A DNA stretch of 64,000 nucleotides from Mortierella sp. BCC40632 (GCA_011634665.1 WAEK01000004.1:462001-526000), one strand, 5' to 3'. Numbered from the stretch's first letter, positions 8,733 to 22,580 are shown. The notes: generated by a model not told the origin, from the sequence alone. Numbers and translations are program-made.

Positions 8733-11617
8733 ATGGCATCTCGATTACTTGTTCCCTCTCTGAGCGCAGCCCGTACTACCTCTGCCGCCGCACCACTGTC
8801 CCTTTCGGGCGTACGTCGTCTTCTCCCCACGACATGCTCCCCGCCAACCAAGTTTACGCCCCACTCGCGAGGACACACACGCCTTAATTTGTCCTCGCGC
8901 CCCTTCTCTTCCGCTGCTGCCGCCAAGACCATCACTCCAACCTCTAGTTCTTCCAAGTGGTCAAAGACGGCGATCGGTGGAGCCGTTGCCCTTGTCGGTT
9001 CGGCGACGCTTTTGAACCAGTTTATCAAGGCACCTCAGATGGAAGGCAGCAATTCTCCTTCGGTTCTGATGGGAGGCAGTGTTGTTCAGGACCTGAAGGA
9101 TAAACATAACAGGATCGGTGTGGAGAAGAAGCCGACCACAGATCTGTTGCTCTCAATGTTTGTCTTCAAGATGTGCACTTTTAGCTTGTTGGTTGATTTG
9201 GCCCCCAAACTGATCTCGCTGGCCGAGATGATGCACTTGGCCCCTCCAGTGTACTGGATTGTCCGCAAGACCTTTTTTGCTCAATTCTGCGGGTAAGTTC
9301 CCTTTTGGGGCCAATTGAACTGAGGATAGGGTGGGCAAGAGCCTCTCCTTCCTCCCTAGATGTCAGTCGGGGAGCACTTCCGACCTTTCCTCGAAGAATA
9401 CGTGGTGTCTAACACTCCTGGGCTGAGACGTTTACTCCATGTTTGTATGGGCGAGCACAAACGAGTGGAAATGTACGAAGAAACAGAGGCAGCGAGAATG
9501 AAGGAGAGCCGGAGGGTGGGGGGCTTTGTGTGTGTGTGTTTGTGCTAGCGAGCGTTCATCACAGTCGATCGGGGATTCAAGAGCTGGGATTGGAAAATCA
9601 TGAACCAGTCGCGTTCGTTCCTTACGCTGCCATGTCTTGCCCGGCCCGACATGACCCAGAATAGCAGCCGTGTCCGCCCTTCCTGGACTTTTGGGGTTAG
9701 CCCAGGAACCTTACTGTGGCGGAGTCACGTCCATGTTGTTCTGTCCCGTGGCTGTGCGCTCCTTTTTTTTTAAGTTGTCCTCTTTAGTTTTCTTTTCTCC
9801 CCCCCTCCCCCCCTTTTTTTTTTATCTCTTCACCATCCTCATTCTTGAGTTTGATGCAGCTGCTGTGCGTCTTGTTCTAAATGGACGCTATGTACAACGG
9901 TACCGGCGGCGTGGCACCAGGACTGTGGGGTGAATCTTAAAGCCAAACTTTAATCTATTTGACCCAAACCAAAGCTCCAAGAGAGAGGAGCAGACACATG
10001 ACCAAGCTAACCAACTTCATTTCTATTTTTTATTTTCCCGCGGATAGTGGTGAAACAGCTGACGACTGCATTGGCACAATGAACAGCTTGAAGAGTGCAG
10101 GCATCGGCTCGATCTTGGATCTCTCTATCGAAGTCGACCTGGACGAGTCTGAATTGGCAGATCAGTCCCCTGAGCAGATCCGCGCTCGCTTCAATAAGAG
10201 TGCCGATAATATCGCCAGCCAGATCAGCACCTGTATTGAGACTGCCTCGAACATGTCCAAGTCGTTTGCTGCGATCAAGATCACTGCCATGGGTTCGCCC
10301 TTGTTGCTCCAGCAGGTCTCTGACACCTTGACCTCGCTCGAGCGCACCTTCAAGACGATTGACCAGGACAGAGATGGCAAAGTTACCAAGGAAGAGTTCA
10401 TGCAGCTGGTCCGTATGCTCCCTAGCCCCACCCAGGATCAAGCTTCTGCCAACTCGATGGCCGAGAAGCTCTTCCTCGAGGCTGACAAGGACCAGGATGG
10501 ACGTATTGACTGGGTGGACTTTGCTAGCACTGTCTCCCTGAACCGTGATGAGACCAGAGCCTTGTTTATGACCACCAAGGACTCGAAGGCTACCGTCCCC
10601 GGATTGGACAAAGAGGATCTCGAGGACTACAAGCGTCTGTTGACTCGTATGGAGAAGCTCTGCGACCAGGCTCAAATGACTCACACCCGATTGATGATCG
10701 ATGCCGAGCAGTCGTACTTCCAGCCCGCGATCGACAACGTGGCGTTGCATTTGCAAGAGCACTACAACAATACCCCTCATGCTGACGGGCCTCTCGTCTA
10801 CAACACCTACCAAATGTATCTCAAGGATGCATTGGGACGACTTCAGCAGGATTATACCCGTGCTCAGCGAAATGGATATGTCCTCGCTGCCAAGCTGGTC
10901 CGTGGAGCGTACATGGTGAGCGAGCGTAAGCGCGCCTCTGAGCTGGGTGAAGAAGATCCCATCTGCACAGACATTGAGGCGACGCACAAGTCATACAATG
11001 CTGGTGTTGACTTTATGCTCGGTGAGATGGTTCACCAGCAGCAGAAGCATGACTCGATTAAGGCTCAAGGAGGAGAGTACAATTCTTTGTCGTTGAAGAG
11101 CTCTCCCGTCGTGCTCTTTGTTGCCTCGCACAACAGGGACTCAGTGATCCGTACATGTGAGCGTATGCAAGAGTTGGGATTGTCGCCTCAATCAGGCTTG
11201 GTGATGTTTGGTCAGCTCATGGGAATGTGCGATCAGCTTTCGTACACGCTTGGCCAACATGGCTATAGCATCTACAAGTACGTTCCTTACGGTCCTATCC
11301 ACCATGTCATTCCGTACCTCATTCGGTAAGTGAAGTTGCATTGAAATGTTTTACGTTGAGTGAACATCCGAGGATAAAAAAAAGAAAAAGAAAAAGGAGA
11401 CGCGGAGGAGAGAGACACATCTGTTGCTGACATAATCGAAATGTACATTGTGGTTGTCCTTGTTTGGAATAGTCGTGCCCAAGAGAACTCGTCTGTGCTA
11501 GGCTGTGTTGCCGTAGAGCGTAACCTTTTGTGGGAGGAAGTGAAGTCTCGGCTTATGAAGCAGAAGAATGCTCAAATCCAGCCTGTTGTCCCCGCGGGTC
11601 CTGCCACTGCCTTGTAG
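8733..11617 (+). CDS. PUT1: Mitochondrial proline dehydrogenase with two inserted EF-hands (PUT1-type)
   Basis: FAD-dependent oxidation of proline to pyrroline-5-carboxylate in mitochondria. Exons are 8733-9292, 10048-11325 and 11473-11617. The phases join exactly, giving ~660 aa. The first junction rebuilds FFAQFCGGET, a conserved motif at the start of the catalytic barrel. The N-terminus is rich in Ser/Arg/Ala, as in a mitochondrial presequence. The barrel half includes KLVRGAYMVSER and, at the end, YVPYGP, then R-x2-EN in exon 3. Between the N-terminal part and the barrel lie two EF-hand loops: DQDRDGKVTKEE (~292-303) and DKDQDGRIDWVD (~333-344). Both keep Asp at positions 1, 3 and 5 and Gly at 6, and an acidic position 12 (Glu or Asp). 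This suggests direct calcium control. Intron 1 is unusually long (755 nt). Confidence 0.93.
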
Positions 11618-13343
11618 AGTCGGGGTTGGGTTGATCGTACTTTCTCCCATTCCCGGAGCATTTTCTTTTTCTCTCTTTTATTTAGATTGCTTATTCATCC
11701 ATGTCTTTGTGCAATGTTTCCCTCCCTTCTCTCACGCCACATACACACACACACACATACACACATTCAATTCTCATACTCACTCCCTTGTATACTACCC
11801 TAGTGCACATAAAAAAAAAAAAAAAACTTAATGCAGAAGATGAAGAAAGACCTAAAAAAATTGGCGGGAAGAGGCCTGAGGAGAGGGAGAGAGAGACAGA
11901 GAAAAGGGGAACACCCAGCCCAGACGCAGGCCATGCGATCAGCGGCTTTCATGCGGCGCGAGGACAGGAGGAAGGGATACCCTCTGCAAAGACAACCCTG
12001 TGTAAAGGGAAACCGAAGCAGCAGACAGTTCTCTCACTCTCACACTCACTCTCACACTCACTCTCACATACACACACTCTCACTGGGAGTCACACCATCT
12101 CTCTCACCAGAACTCTGCACTCACCTCTCTCTCTCTCTCACACACACCCCTGCTCCGACATCTTGTTGCTCTGTTGCATCATCGTCCTTCTTTCTATCCG
12201 TCGCCATCTCTTTGGTCCATCTTGCTTTCATTTTCATTTTCCATTGGCCTCAATCATCATCCACATCCCTTATCCACTCTTCTCTCTCATCCTCAACAGA
12301 AACGCTCGGCATCCTCATCGGCAACCTCGCCCCCTTCCATCCAGTGCATGATCTCTTTTTACTGTCTCCGGTTTCCCGACACTTTTGCTCACTCCGTCTG
12401 CTTTGTGTCCCGCCTTGCCGCTCTTGACCGCGCACCTGTTTGATCGCGCCCCTGCCGCCACAAAGTACGCACTGGGGTCCCCCCTTCATCCTGTCTTTCT
12501 TTCTCTCTTTTTCTGCTCGTCCTGATGATCGGGACAAGTCTTCCATCCCATCCTACCAACCGACAGCCTGTATCGCCTCGCGATCCCCAGGCCCATCACA
12601 CACATACCCCTTCTCCCCTTGCCCATTCTTGTATTGTTTGGCCTCTCTCTTTTTGCTCAACATCTTTTTTAGTTTGCCTCCTGGGCGGGTCGACAGCAGG
12701 GAAAAAAAAAGGGCTCATTTGGGGCATTGCCTTTTGTCCTTTTTTTTATTTTTCATGTTCAGTTTGCTCTCGCATTATGTGCTCCCGCGACGACGAAACA
12801 ACATTCTTTTTTTCTTTCACCTTCTGTTGTGTGTGTGTGTGCGCCCTGCTCTACCTATCTATTGTTGTTGTTATTGCTATCTGATGATTGATTTATTCTG
12901 AACTTTGCAATGCTTGCTTTTTTCATCCAAGCAAGCAAATGGAGCGTCCTGTTCCAATAGACTTACTCCTTTCTCTTCTATATTTGCTTTTAGCTCAGCA
13001 ATCTTGGCGATATTTCGTTGAGGAAGGAGAAAAAAAAAAATACAAAAAAACAAAGAACGAACGAACGAAAGGAAAAGGTCTTATCATCTAAAGGGACAAG
13101 GAAAAGGATATATCTTGCCAAAGACAAGCCAACAACCAGCGTGGACGCTTTGTCGTCCGTTTGATGCCCCAGCAAGAGGACATTTGAAAGGAAAGGAGAA
13201 TCACAAGAAAAATAACAGCAAACAACAACCGACATCCATCCCAAAAAGAGAAAGAAACAAGCAAAAAAAAAAAAAGGCATTCGCCGTGAACGATAAGGAA
13301 TATTGAGCGATAAGCGTTACAAAGAAAAAAAAGCGAGAGAGTC
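11618..13343. other. Intergenic or leader region upstream of the corepressor gene
   Basis: No protein gene supported. The long frames here (for example 11701-12351 and 12440-12901) are Ser/Leu/His-rich translations of CT- and CA-rich DNA. It probably holds the 3' end of the proline dehydrogenase transcript and a long pyrimidine-rich promoter and 5' leader for the gene starting at 13344. Confidence 0.5.
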
Positions 13344-14169
13344 ATGGAAAAATCGCCTCTACTCTCTCCTCTGCAGACGGCGCCTGGTCAGCTCAAGTCC
13401 TCTCGTATTCATTCTACAGTCAGTTCTCCCGGTGGCGTCCAACATCTCCGCTCTGCTTCTCGTTCGCCTCCACCACCCAACAAACCAAGGTCTGAGAGCC
13501 ATGAACGATCCTTTTCTACATCCAGGTAGGAGCCAAGGAAAAAGCGGGGAATGGGAGCCAAAAGAGTGATCGAGTATCTCTCTCTGACTCATATACTCTT
13601 GTTCTTGTTCTTATTCTTTTTCTTTTTTCTTTTTTCTTTTTTTTTTTCTCAGCAGAGTGAGAGAGTAATACTGCATGGACATTTGCCTTAAAGAAGGGAA
13701 GAAGTGGCAGAGAAAAAAAGAGAAAGAGGCTTCGTTATTCATTCACTTCTGACCAAACTGTGCGATTCTGCTTTCTTTTTTGGATGGCGCATGATATATT
13801 CCGATGCATTAGAAATAGACACGACAGGAGTCGCTCACAAGAAAGAGAGGACAGGAATAGGGCGCGAGAATTGTAAGCAGAAGTCAGTTGAGTAGTGGTA
13901 GAAGTAGTATGTGTGTGTTTATGTGTTGGTGTGCATGCATATATTGGTCATCCTGGAGTCGATCCCCTTCCCTCATCACTTTCGCCATCAGCATCAACAG
14001 ATTCAACAGGAGGATCACTCCGGAGCTGCAATATCGACAGGGAAGGGTGTATGTGTATGCGAGGAGTATGAGAGAAGGAGAGAAAGAGGGTCATGGGCCA
14101 ATCTTGCGAGAGCAGTGGAGGTGCGACGCCCTCCAAAGGAACAAAGCCAAGCAAACCAGGAACGCTCTC

Positions 14170-14238
<69 letters not shown>

Positions 14239-14316
14239 GCACGCACGCACGCAGATTTGTCCACCCGTCCCCCCACCTTTTGTCTGTATCTCCTTCTGCG
14301 TATCTCCCGCTGGAAG

Positions 14317-14351
<35 letters not shown>

Positions 14352-17300
14352 AGAGAAAAAGAGTGAGAGAGAAGGAGGGAAAAAAAGCGACCCATTCCGA
14401 TTCCCAGGATTTCAGTTCTTGGTGCACGCCTTCCCTGTCTACAGCAATGCAAATAGGCAAGGAACCAAGCGAGTCGACTCACACACACCCATTTACCCAT
14501 TCGCCCATGTCCTCGATCATAGTCCTAACGGCGATAGGAGGAGGCCCTTCCCGAGCAAGAATGGAAGTATGCCTCTCTCTGGCAAGAATGGTCCCGACGG
14601 GTCACCACCCTCCGACATAGGCTTTCAGGAGGTAAACGTTTTTTTTTTTACTGCTTCTCTCTTCTCATTTTCATTCTCTTTCTTTCGTGACCCTCTCCGT
14701 TTTGTTCCTCCTTTCTTTCTCTCTTTCTTTTCCCCCTCCCCCACTTCACCCTCTGCCTCCCCTTTTGCACATGTTTTTCTTTTTCATGGACTCGGTTCAC
14801 ACAAGTGGAGCCCTTGTCCTGTTAGTAAGCATAAGACTCTGAAAAAAAAAGGAGCACCGTATTCCTAGAGAGACTGGGGATGACTTGGACTGATCTTGTA
14901 CTGTTTTAATGTGTTCGTACTTTAAACATATTCTAGTCCCCAAGACTAAAGTACCCCGAAAGGTTTCCACAGCGAGATGCCCGCTTTCGTTCATCCGATA
15001 ACCTCAAGAGCAGCAGCACATCAATGGGAGATTACGCAGGATCGTCATCATCACCAGGGTCACTATCGCGCTCTAGTACATTGTCACACTTTAGTCCAAC
15101 TGCAACTTATAAGAGCACATTTGGTGAGGCAAATCATGGTAGTAGTCGACCTATGGATTATTTTCCACCCGGTGCTCCTGGGCCTGGTCCAGGGATCGGT
15201 CTTGGCCTTGGCCCTGGACGCTATCTAGATCGGGATGAATGGAGAGTTGGAGGCGGCGGTCGACCTGGCCATTTTGGCCGAGAGTTTGATCGGGACCGAG
15301 AGTTTAGGGGACGAGATATGCGCCAGGACCTTCGTGACCTCCGCGACCTCCGCGACCCTAGGATCCCTCGAGATCCTCGAGACTTTAGAGACTTTCGTGA
15401 CATGCCTCTACGTGAGCGGGAACTGCGAGATCGCGAGATGATGTACTCTCGTGCAATGGAACATCGAGATCGAGATATACGGGACCGCGATTTTCGCGAG
15501 CTGGGCCTAACGACTCGGGACCTAAGGGATCGAGATGGACGTGATCGAGATTTTAGAGATCGAGGACCATGGGGTCTTGACCCCAAAGGACGTGATGGAC
15601 GTGATGGAACTGATTTAGACATTCGTGAGCTGGTCGAACGTGAGCGGGAACGAGAACGAGAACGAGACCGATACCGTGATCGTCCCAATTGGGGGCGTGA
15701 GCTGGAAAAGGATCATGACCCCAATTTGCCCAACCGCCCTTCGTTCGATCACGCCCTTCGGGACCGGGACCGGGATAGAGACCGGGATAGGTCTTCCTTG
15801 TCTCGTAATATCGCTGTCCAGGAACTAGACCGTGACTTGCTTGCGTATACTACAGACAAGCCTCGGTCCTCTCATGGTAGAGATGATGAGGGGCCCAATA
15901 TTCGGCCTATAGGGTCAAAGGAGTTTGGATCCTTCATAAGTGAGAGCAGTGGCAGCAACAGTACTCCAGTCCGAAGACGAGTAAAGAGTCAAGAACATCC
16001 GCCAGGAAGAGACCATGGTCAGGATTCATCTATGGAAGTGGATTTCAAACGGACCCGAGGTGGGAGTGCATCCAGACAGGGTCGCGACCAGATCTCTACT
16101 CAACGGGATGACGGAGCAGGACTCCGTAACGATGTAGATGGACGCCCCAGTTCTGAACGTGAGATAGAGAGGATGAAACGGCGGCGTGCGGTCAGTGCCT
16201 CAGACGAGCCCTCATCCAATGACTTGGTGCGATCATTTCAAGAAGATCACCAGCGTTCTAGGAATCATGCTTCCGAAGCATTGTCGTCGTCGATGCCTGA
16301 TCACCAAGACCAGGCAGAAGCGATCAGGAAAGGTGGTCGACTAGAGCAAGGCGAAGAGACGGTCGCTGTTCCCACCACCAAACTAGATGAGCAACCGGAA
16401 TCCAGGGGTTCGATCGTCAACACTACAGACAAACCTGAGAGACCTCCAGTCCACGATCAGGATTTAGAGCCATTGTCGCTGTCTGAGGAGGATTTGACAT
16501 CACGGGAGCACAACTCTGAGCCGCAGCCATCAGCGATGTTTGAATCGAGAGCCGATGTTAATGATGTCCAGGGAATGGAAGACGATTCATCAGTGACCAG
16601 CCACCTTCTAACCAAAAACGAATCATCCTATTCCAATGGAAATGAGGAGCGTGGCTCTATTCATCCGCCAACGAAGGCTCCTGAGAGTGACAACGGCGAT
16701 CCAGTGCAGCCCCTCGCTATCACTGGAAACGACATCGAGACGACAGGTCAGGTAAATGAGCCCTCCGCCGATGTTCCTCCAAATGCAGTTGAAGACGAGC
16801 CTGAATCACAGAGACCGGGATCACCCATGGGATTACAGATGGATATTGAGGAGGCAAGAGCTCAGGATGAACAGCTTGACCCTTCTGAGAACCTCTCTGT
16901 ACGAACACGCAGGACATCCAGTGGAAGTCAAATCTCTCGTAGTCCATCCATGGCCACACTTCCTTCGCCAGTCCTGTCCCCTACTGATGTTCCAGCCGAG
17001 AACAAACTCTCATCAGTACCAGCTTCTGCGCCTGCATTCGTGAATCATACCGATATCCTCGTCGAGATTGACAAGATCGATGGTGAAATCCAACGGTATG
17101 AGGAGCTTCTTGTACAGCGCCGACTTGAAAAGTCGCAGCCAACCATGGCCATGGAGGAAACTAGCGCACTAGTCGATATTGAAGATATAGAGTCGACTTC
17201 TATGGCAGATGGGCCCGTGATGGAAGCAGAAGGAGCCATCTCCGAGTCTCAACATGCGATAGTCAATGGGGATAGCGGCATGAAAGAGGGTGCAATGGAA

Positions 17301-20300
17301 GATGTCCTAGAAGTGGTTGAGCCGACCCCATCAGTTCTCGACAAGAAAGAGATCAAAGTGGAGGATGTTCCGATGGAGGATGTGGACATGGCTAGTTTGG
17401 ATACCCCAACTATTGATCGGCCTCGCCAGATCGTACAGCAGTTTACAAAGCAGGAGATTGTTCAGCAGCAACAAATGGAACAACAGCCAATTGACGAAGA
17501 GGATCCATTTCTGAAGAGAAGACAACAACAAAAGCGAAAGCCGCAGCTCTTTGACCAGATTTATGCCGAGAACAGTAACAAGGCTAAAAAGTATGGGCGA
17601 GTTCATTCGACTCTTGGTCATGGTCGTGATTCGGAGACTCAACCTTCGCATTCGCATCATCACCATCCACATGGCCACCACCACCATCATCAAAAGCATC
17701 ATGACGATGAACCTGAGGTTTACAAATCTGTGGAGGATTATCCCTGTTACCATGCAAATCTCGATAGCCACGCTCGACTTCGAAGCGCCCTGCTTCGTAA
17801 TATGGCCACCAAAGCTCAGGCCCTAGATCTGAAGGAGCTGGAGCTAAAGCGGGAGTACAAACAATATTGGGAAACATGGACCAAGAAGGTCGGAAAGCTT
17901 GAGCGACAAAAGGAAAAAAAGCACAGTTCTGGTACGGGCGCAGTCGGTCGAGAGGAAGATCAATTGCTAGGCGACAGCACTCCATTCACATCAACCAGGA
18001 GTCGAAGGGGTGTGTATACCAGTGATGCTGTCAGGAGCGAGGCTGAATTGATGGAAATTATTCAGAGCCTCGAGAATGCTGACATGCGAAATCCAGATCT
18101 ACGCGCATCCAGGACTGCAGCGACGGTACCGCCTATGATCTTGGACCCTTATATCCGAGACCATGTACATTACTTTGATCGCAACCATCTGATTACGGAC
18201 CCATATACATATTACCGACTTGGGCCTGAGACAGATGTGTGGACTGAGGAAGAGCGAGAGATCTTTATTAAGAGGTATCTCAACTATCCAAAGCAATTCG
18301 GTAAGATTGCTGCGGGACTTGAGAACAAGACGGCTTCACAATGTGTCTTGTTTTATTACCGAGAAAAGAAAAAGATTGGATTCAAGGACATGCTCTCGAA
18401 TCGGGGTCGGAAACGCAAGACGGCTGGTAAACGAAAGGAAAAGGCGGCTCAGTCCTCCTCACCTTCGGGACAGCCTGGAAAGAAGCATAAGGGTAGTGCG
18501 TTGATTGAGGATATTGGTCAGGCCAACAGATCTAAATTGGCCAAGGCCAAGGAGGCTCGTGAGCTTCAAGAGACGGCAGGTATTGGAAGTTGGAGGGACA
18601 ATGATTCTGAGACAGGAGTCAGTACCAGGCGACGTGTTCGAAGTGGAGCAGCGGCGGCAGCGGCAGCGGCAGCAGCAGCAGCAGCGGCAGCAGCAGCAAC
18701 AGCAGCAATGCAGAATGTAACACCCATTCAGGACGAGAGTACTAGTAACAATGCCAGTCCGGCACCTTCTTCCACAGCCTCGACGCCTACACTCTCGGTA
18801 TCGGAACGGAGGAAACCACGAGGCTCAAAAGCGGTGAATACCCGTTCAGCCGCAACAGCCTTGTCAAGGGAAGAGCCTGCTGTAGAAGAAAAGAGGACAA
18901 AATCTGACAAAAATGATAAGGCGAATGCAACCAACAAGACAGAAGAGCCCTCAAAAGTCGAAGATGCTAAGGTATCATCAAGTGTTGGCGGTACAAGTGC
19001 GGCAGCTGTTCAGGATGCAACCAACCCCAATGCCTCTGGCTCAAAAAATGTTGCGATGACTCCTTCATCAAACTCTAATTCTTCTTCATCGGGACTCGGC
19101 AGTGCATCGGCCACGACCACGACCACATCTACAAAATGGACGTCTGCGGAGCAGGCCAAGGTGATTGAGGCGCTCAAGAAGCATGGACGGGATTTCGAGG
19201 CGGTCGCTGCGGCAGTGGGGACCAAGACGGTGGATCAATGTCGAAACTTTTCGTTCAATTACAAGCGTAAGTTTGGGGTCAGTGCCATTGAGGAGGCAAA
19301 TACTCCAGCCTCGTCGACAGTGATTTTGCCTCCTGAAGCAGAGGATAACAAAGAAAAGGAAAAGGAAAAAGAAAAAGGAAAAGAAGAAAAGGAAAAAGAA
19401 AGAGAAAGAGAAAAAGAAAAGGATAAGGACAAGGACAAGGACAAGGAGAAGGAGAAGGAGAAGGATGAGAAGGAGAGGCAGAGGCAGAAGGAGAAGGAGA
19501 AGGAGAAGGACAAGGACAAGGACAAGGACAAGGAGAAGGAGAAGGAGGAGGAGAAGGAGAAAGAAAAAGAGATACCGTTGGTTGCGACAGACAAAGGTCG
19601 AACTAAGAAGGGTCGTGCCAATGGAGGCTCGTCCGTCGAAAAAGCATCCTCGCCTGCTCCAGGATCGCCCTCAGTTCCAGCTCCTACTTTGGCTACTGGG
19701 CCTTCCTTATCCTCAACCAACACTTCTGGATCGAGCGCCGGTAGTGGTGGTGTCACAGGGACATCAAAAGAAGCAACACCGACAGGCACTGGACGACGTA
19801 GGGCAGGCAAGTCAGTCTTGCCTTCAGTTACTGAGGCTGGAATCGATGACTTTGCTACTCCCAAAACTCCCTCAGTCCCTGACCATCCGATTGTTCCTAA
19901 AGCTGGCGGTGAAAATGCCGAAGACTCTGAGTCGGCAGCAGACAAGGACAAGAGACGGAAGCGAAAAGCTATCGCCAAAAACGAGTCTACGAACATTGCT
20001 TCCGAGAGTGGGCCCAGTGGAGGTACCATGTCCTTTCGGGCTCTTTATTCTCGGGAACCTCCTCAAGAAGCTGAGTCGACTATTGTTGCCCCTAGTGGTG
20101 ATAGCGTCGAACCTCCAACTGAAACAGTGGTAGGCGATGGAGCTGTCCGACGCACTAATTTCTCTTCGTACTGGTCTCGTCAAGAAAAGAACGACTTTAC
20201 GCAGTTGTTGCGTCTTCATGGCAAGGACTGGGAAAAGATTTCCAAGGCAATGAAGACAAAAACCCAGATCCAGGTTCGAAACTATTTCAGCAACCATGCT

Positions 20301-22465
20301 GACAAATTTGCGGCGGAAGGCTTGTTGACATTACTACCTGTCAAGGAGGCGACAGGCGGTGCTGGTGGTGGCGAGGAGGTCCCCATAGAAAAGGAGCGGA
20401 TCTCCTCTCGCTCCAAAGTATCCAAGGAGCATGGACCAGGAAAGGACCATACTTATGAACAAGAGCAGCAACAGGAGCCAGTACCAAAGCCAGTACTGGA
20501 ACCGGAGCAAAGGCAGGGTCCAGAAAGGGATCAAGAGATGGTCAGTGCCAATGCAGTCGAGTCGGATCCTTCTCTCTCTGCAGGACCTGGGCCCAAGTCA
20601 GGCTATTTTGCTTCTCCTTATAACCCTGTTGAAGTGTCTCCATTTCACAGAGAAGCTCGGTCAACAACACCACCAAGGCGTGTCACCAATATTGGCAATC
20701 TCCTGAACAACGATGACGATGATATCCCAATGGCTGCCGAGGACTGGTTTGGCGGTAGTAGTGAGAACAGTACGCAGGAACACGGAGTTGAACAAGACAC
20801 AGCAATGGATCCAAGAGGTCACCCTCTAATGAGTGCAGAACGTCCTGTTCAATATGGTCATCCCAGTCACATGGAAGAGAATGAAGTGGAGGATGTCGAG
20901 ACCGAGGATGAACGGGAGGCGGCTCAGATGCGCCAAAGGTCTTCTCCCTATGATCACCGAGCCGAGTTCCAAGGACCAGGGATCGTGGGTGAGATGGTAC
21001 CTGTTGGGTCACGGGATCAACGTCGATCGTCCGACGTTGGAATCTCAACACAAAGTGTCTCTCGTCACAGCTATTCGGCGTCGATGCCTGGGGACGGATA
21101 CTACTATGGATCGCACCCACACCAACAGTCTCCGTCGGTTCAACATTCAGGTGTTCTCGGATCTCCTTATAGAACCCATTCGCCAGCGGCGGCGGCTTCT
21201 CAGCACGCACCATCCTCGTACTACAGCTCTCCTCATTCCCAAAATGGATATCGATCCCCACCACCCCCGCAACCAATGCCGTCGTCAGGACACTCCGTGC
21301 AACGAATGGGATCCCCTTCAGCGCCCATGACATCAGGACCACCCTCAACTATTGTCTCGCCAGGCCACTATCCTGTCGATCAACGATCGGTGCCGTACCA
21401 CCATCACCAACAACAGCATCACCAGCGTTCCGGCAGTCTTGGACACGTGGAGATGGCGATGCCCAGGTCTCCCCGGATGGGTCCAGCTCGATCGCATTCG
21501 CCGATGGCACACCAACATGAGCCATCGTCGTACTTTGGTAGTCAACACCACGGATACAACCCTTCTTCGTCTTCTTCTCCTCATGGTCCGTCTTATGGAG
21601 GGTATGGATATCATTCTCACCATTCTGGGAGCCACCTGGACGCGGGACCCTCTCATCCAAGACCCATTCAGGATCCGCCCATGGTCACCCAGCAGCAACA
21701 GCATAGCGTGCCATCATCATCTCCAGCGCTTCATTCGAGTATACCTGCAGTGGCTCGGTACAGCAGCTCGCCTCAACTCCCGGCTGGCGCTGGTACAGGC
21801 TCTGGAGGACCCGCGATGAGGGGATCGCCTGGATTGAGAGGTTTTAGCAGTGGACCAGACTCGCCGGCACATTTGCCCCATGGGGGAGTGCCGACACGCT
21901 ACTCGCCAGCCCCACCAGCACCCAGTTCAGCATCCCAAGGATACTCGGGTCAGCTTTCCTCTCCTCGAGTACCTGAGGCCTCGTCAGTGCATTCTCCACA
22001 CCACCATCATCATAGGAGATCGTCAAGCCCTTTTATGCACCATGTGCCAAGTCAGGTCCCCTCACCGTCATATCTTCAACCTCCACCAACATCATCCGCG
22101 TCTTCGTCCTCTTCAAAGCAGACTTCCTCGTACCCCTATAGCCCCGTGATGTCGTCCTCTCAGCTGCCTTCTTCCTCTGGTTCTATGCTTCCACCACCAC
22201 CACCTCATTCGATCTCGGGACCTGGTAGCAGTGGTGGAGGGGGAGGATATCATTCAGGTCATCCAGAGGCAGGTCGACACGGCCACACTGGCCCTTCATC
22301 GTCAGGCTCGTCGTCATCGTCGTCGCATTTTGGAGCCCCGCCTCATAGTCAGTCGCAGTACCATTATGGATCATCATCCCAAGGACCCCCTCCACCACCA
22401 TCGCATGGTCATAATCCGCACGCGTATCCACCTTCCTCTCGTCACCATCACCCACACCCACATCC

Positions 22466-22501
<36 letters not shown>

Positions 22502-22580
22502 CCACTCCTCTCACTCTCATGCTCACTCTCATCATCATTACCCTCCAGCACCCCACCACCCACACCATCATGCGTCCTGA
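13344..22580 (+). CDS. NCoR/SMRT/Snt1-type corepressor with three SANT/Myb domains (~2670 aa)
   Basis: Scaffold subunit expected in a Set3C/NCoR-like histone deacetylase complex. Proposed exons are 13344-13525, 14445-14631 and 14937-22580, whose phases (2/1, then 0) join without a stop. An acceptor at 14456 would also fit. The N-terminus is an Arg/Asp/Glu repeat region. At nt ~17500-17900 there is a GPS2-interaction-like helical segment (FDQIYAENSNKAKKYGR; REYKQYWETWTKKVGKLER). A deacetylase-activation-type SANT follows at ~18120-18410 (VPPMILDPYIRD; TEEEREIFIKRY; CVLFYYREKKK). SANT 2 is at ~19133-19275 and SANT 3 at ~20160-20310. A long Lys/Glu repeat lies at 19345-19570. The tail is rich in Ser, Pro, His and Gln, with an uninterrupted CAA run at ~22470-22500. 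The C-terminal half is probably disordered. Conservative start alternatives are 14569 and 15024. Confidence 0.85.
14167..14255. repeat. (CA)n microsatellite with (CACG)n tail in corepressor intron 1
   Basis: About 34 CA units followed by CACG units. It lies inside the proposed first intron (13526-14444). A poly(A) tract follows at ~14317-14349. Confidence 0.95.
14317..14349. repeat. Poly(A) tract
   Basis: Roughly 33 consecutive A in the same intron, about 95 bases before the proposed acceptor. Confidence 0.9.

Noticed and set aside
10007..10987. 326-codon open frame on the minus strand inside the proline dehydrogenase gene
   Set aside because: It lies antisense to strongly conserved coding sequence and shows no domain; the plus-strand frame accounts for the region.
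11701..12901. Several 90-216 residue frames upstream of the corepressor
   Set aside because: Composition is that of CT- and CA-rich DNA in several frames at once, with no conserved motif and no plausible splice structure.
13888..14868. 326-codon plus-strand frame containing Thr-His and Lys runs
   Set aside because: Most of it is translation of the (CA)n and poly(A) tracts. Only its last part (14445-14631) is kept, as a corepressor exon.
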